NCBI RefSeq assembly: GCF_037126245.1
Contig: NZ_CP136925.1
Location: forward strand, 2,868,001 to 2,932,000
Length of the DNA stretch: 64,000 bases
Source of the DNA: Mangrovimonas cancribranchiae
GTDB taxonomy: Bacteria; Bacteroidota; Bacteroidia; Flavobacteriales; Flavobacteriaceae
Direction of reading: 5' to 3'
Every line of letters begins with the position of its first letter. Position 1 is the stretch's first letter. Below the pieces are notes generated by a model, which worked only from the letters and a program-made list of their open reading frames with translations, had not been told where the DNA came from and searched no databases. Positions 63,739 through 64,000 of the stretch are shown here, one piece after another. Position numbers and translations under genes: made by a program.

Positions 63739-64000
63739 TTGATAACTTTTAAAAGAATAACCCAATTCTGCTTTGTTTTGCTTTCTACATTAACGTTCTC
63801 GCAAGAGTTTAATGTTTCTGGTAGTATACAAGATATTTATGGAGAACCTATTTCTTTTTCTAATGTTATGTTGTTAACAGAAACAGATTCTACTATAGTA
63901 AAAGGAACATCAACCGATGATAATGGGGTTTTTAAATTACGCTCTGTAAAAAAAGGAACCTACTTACTTAATGTGACGTTTATAGGTTTTGAAGACTATT
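63739..64000 (+). CDS. Secreted/outer-membrane receptor-like protein, N-terminal part (cut by window edge)
   Basis: An open frame starts at TTG 63739 and runs off the right edge, 87 residues visible. There is a signal peptide (about residues 1-20; FVLLSTLTFSQEF), then FNVSGSIQDIYGEPISFSNVMLL and DDNGVFKLRSVKKGTYLLNVTFIGFEDY. This is the CarboxypepD-regulatory-like beta-sandwich found at the start of TonB-dependent receptors and outer-membrane barrel proteins (OMP_b-brl_3 type). The preceding in-frame stop is at 63709-63711 and no ATG lies between, so TTG is the likely start. The rest of the gene is outside the window. Confidence 0.75.
   Translation, partial: MITFKRITQFCFVLLSTLTFSQEFNVSGSIQDIYGEPISFSNVMLLTETDSTIVKGTSTDDNGVFKLRSVKKGTYLLNVTFIGFEDY

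Noticed and set aside
1-64000. CRISPR arrays, insertion sequences, integrases or phage genes
   Set aside because: No direct-repeat arrays, transposase motifs or attachment-like repeats seen; the genes are core or accessory chromosomal types.

Overview
The window reads as chromosomal DNA of a marine-type member of the Flavobacteriaceae (Bacteroidota). The evidence is AT-rich DNA, a TonB-dependent receptor followed by a DUF4249 lipoprotein, a secreted protein with a type IX secretion C-terminal signal, DUF4175/DUF4837/DUF6909-type proteins, many short lipoprotein signals with a Ser-Cys lipobox, and promoters with the Bacteroidota -7 box TAnnTTTG instead of a sigma70 box. I see no phage, transposon, integrase or CRISPR array.

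Region 1 (1-18.4 kb, all on the minus strand) is a surface-polysaccharide locus. Read in its transcription direction it runs: M23 peptidase, GH3-family ligase, DUF6909-like protein, chain-length regulator (Wzz-like), rfbB-rfbA-rfbC-rfbD (dTDP-L-rhamnose), a promoter, then cysQ, a double DUF2061 membrane protein, cysC, cysD, cysN (sulfate activation to PAPS and removal of PAP), a lipoprotein, a Wzx-type flippase, a PAPS-dependent sulfotransferase, a Wzy-type polymerase, a DUF1972/GT4 glycosyltransferase, and the start of a second O-antigen ligase/polymerase-like protein cut by the window edge. No sulfite-forming reductase is visible, so the simplest reading is that this locus builds a rhamnose-containing, sulfated polysaccharide and makes its own sulfate donor.

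Region 2 (18.4-34.7 kb) is a mixed housekeeping and envelope region: tatA (59 aa), a DUF4837 lipoprotein, a LysM lytic transglycosylase, pgk, holB, the DUF4249/TonB receptor pair, an OmpH-like lipoprotein, a methyltransferase, mnmG, ybeY and a very long DUF4175 coiled-coil protein. mnmG lies between two palindromes that look like ParB sites (parS), one a perfect 26-bp palindrome.

Region 3 (34.8-47.4 kb) holds gltX, an outer-membrane barrel, an SPFH protein with a small PH-like partner, a conserved 67-aa protein, a FemAB/GNAT-like enzyme, DUF1761, glnS with a C-terminal extension, folB, tRNA-Cys, a LysE-type exporter, a DUF2807 protein and rnr. It ends with a 584-bp AT-rich gene-free stretch that contains several DnaA-box-like nonamers.

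Region 4 (47.4-64 kb) holds rpiB, a CDF zinc-type exporter, a secreted P-domain protein, elaA, a tandem OmpA protein, an S41 protease, rnpA, an M1 aminopeptidase, an S8 lipoprotein protease, an MBL hydrolase, DUF202, two ion transporters with RCK/TrkA-type regulatory domains, lepA, and the start of an outer-membrane receptor-like protein cut by the right edge.

Coordinates below often use a later ATG than the longest open frame where that frame opens at TTG, or where a promoter lies inside the longer frame. All calls are by eye from sequence; no database search was run.
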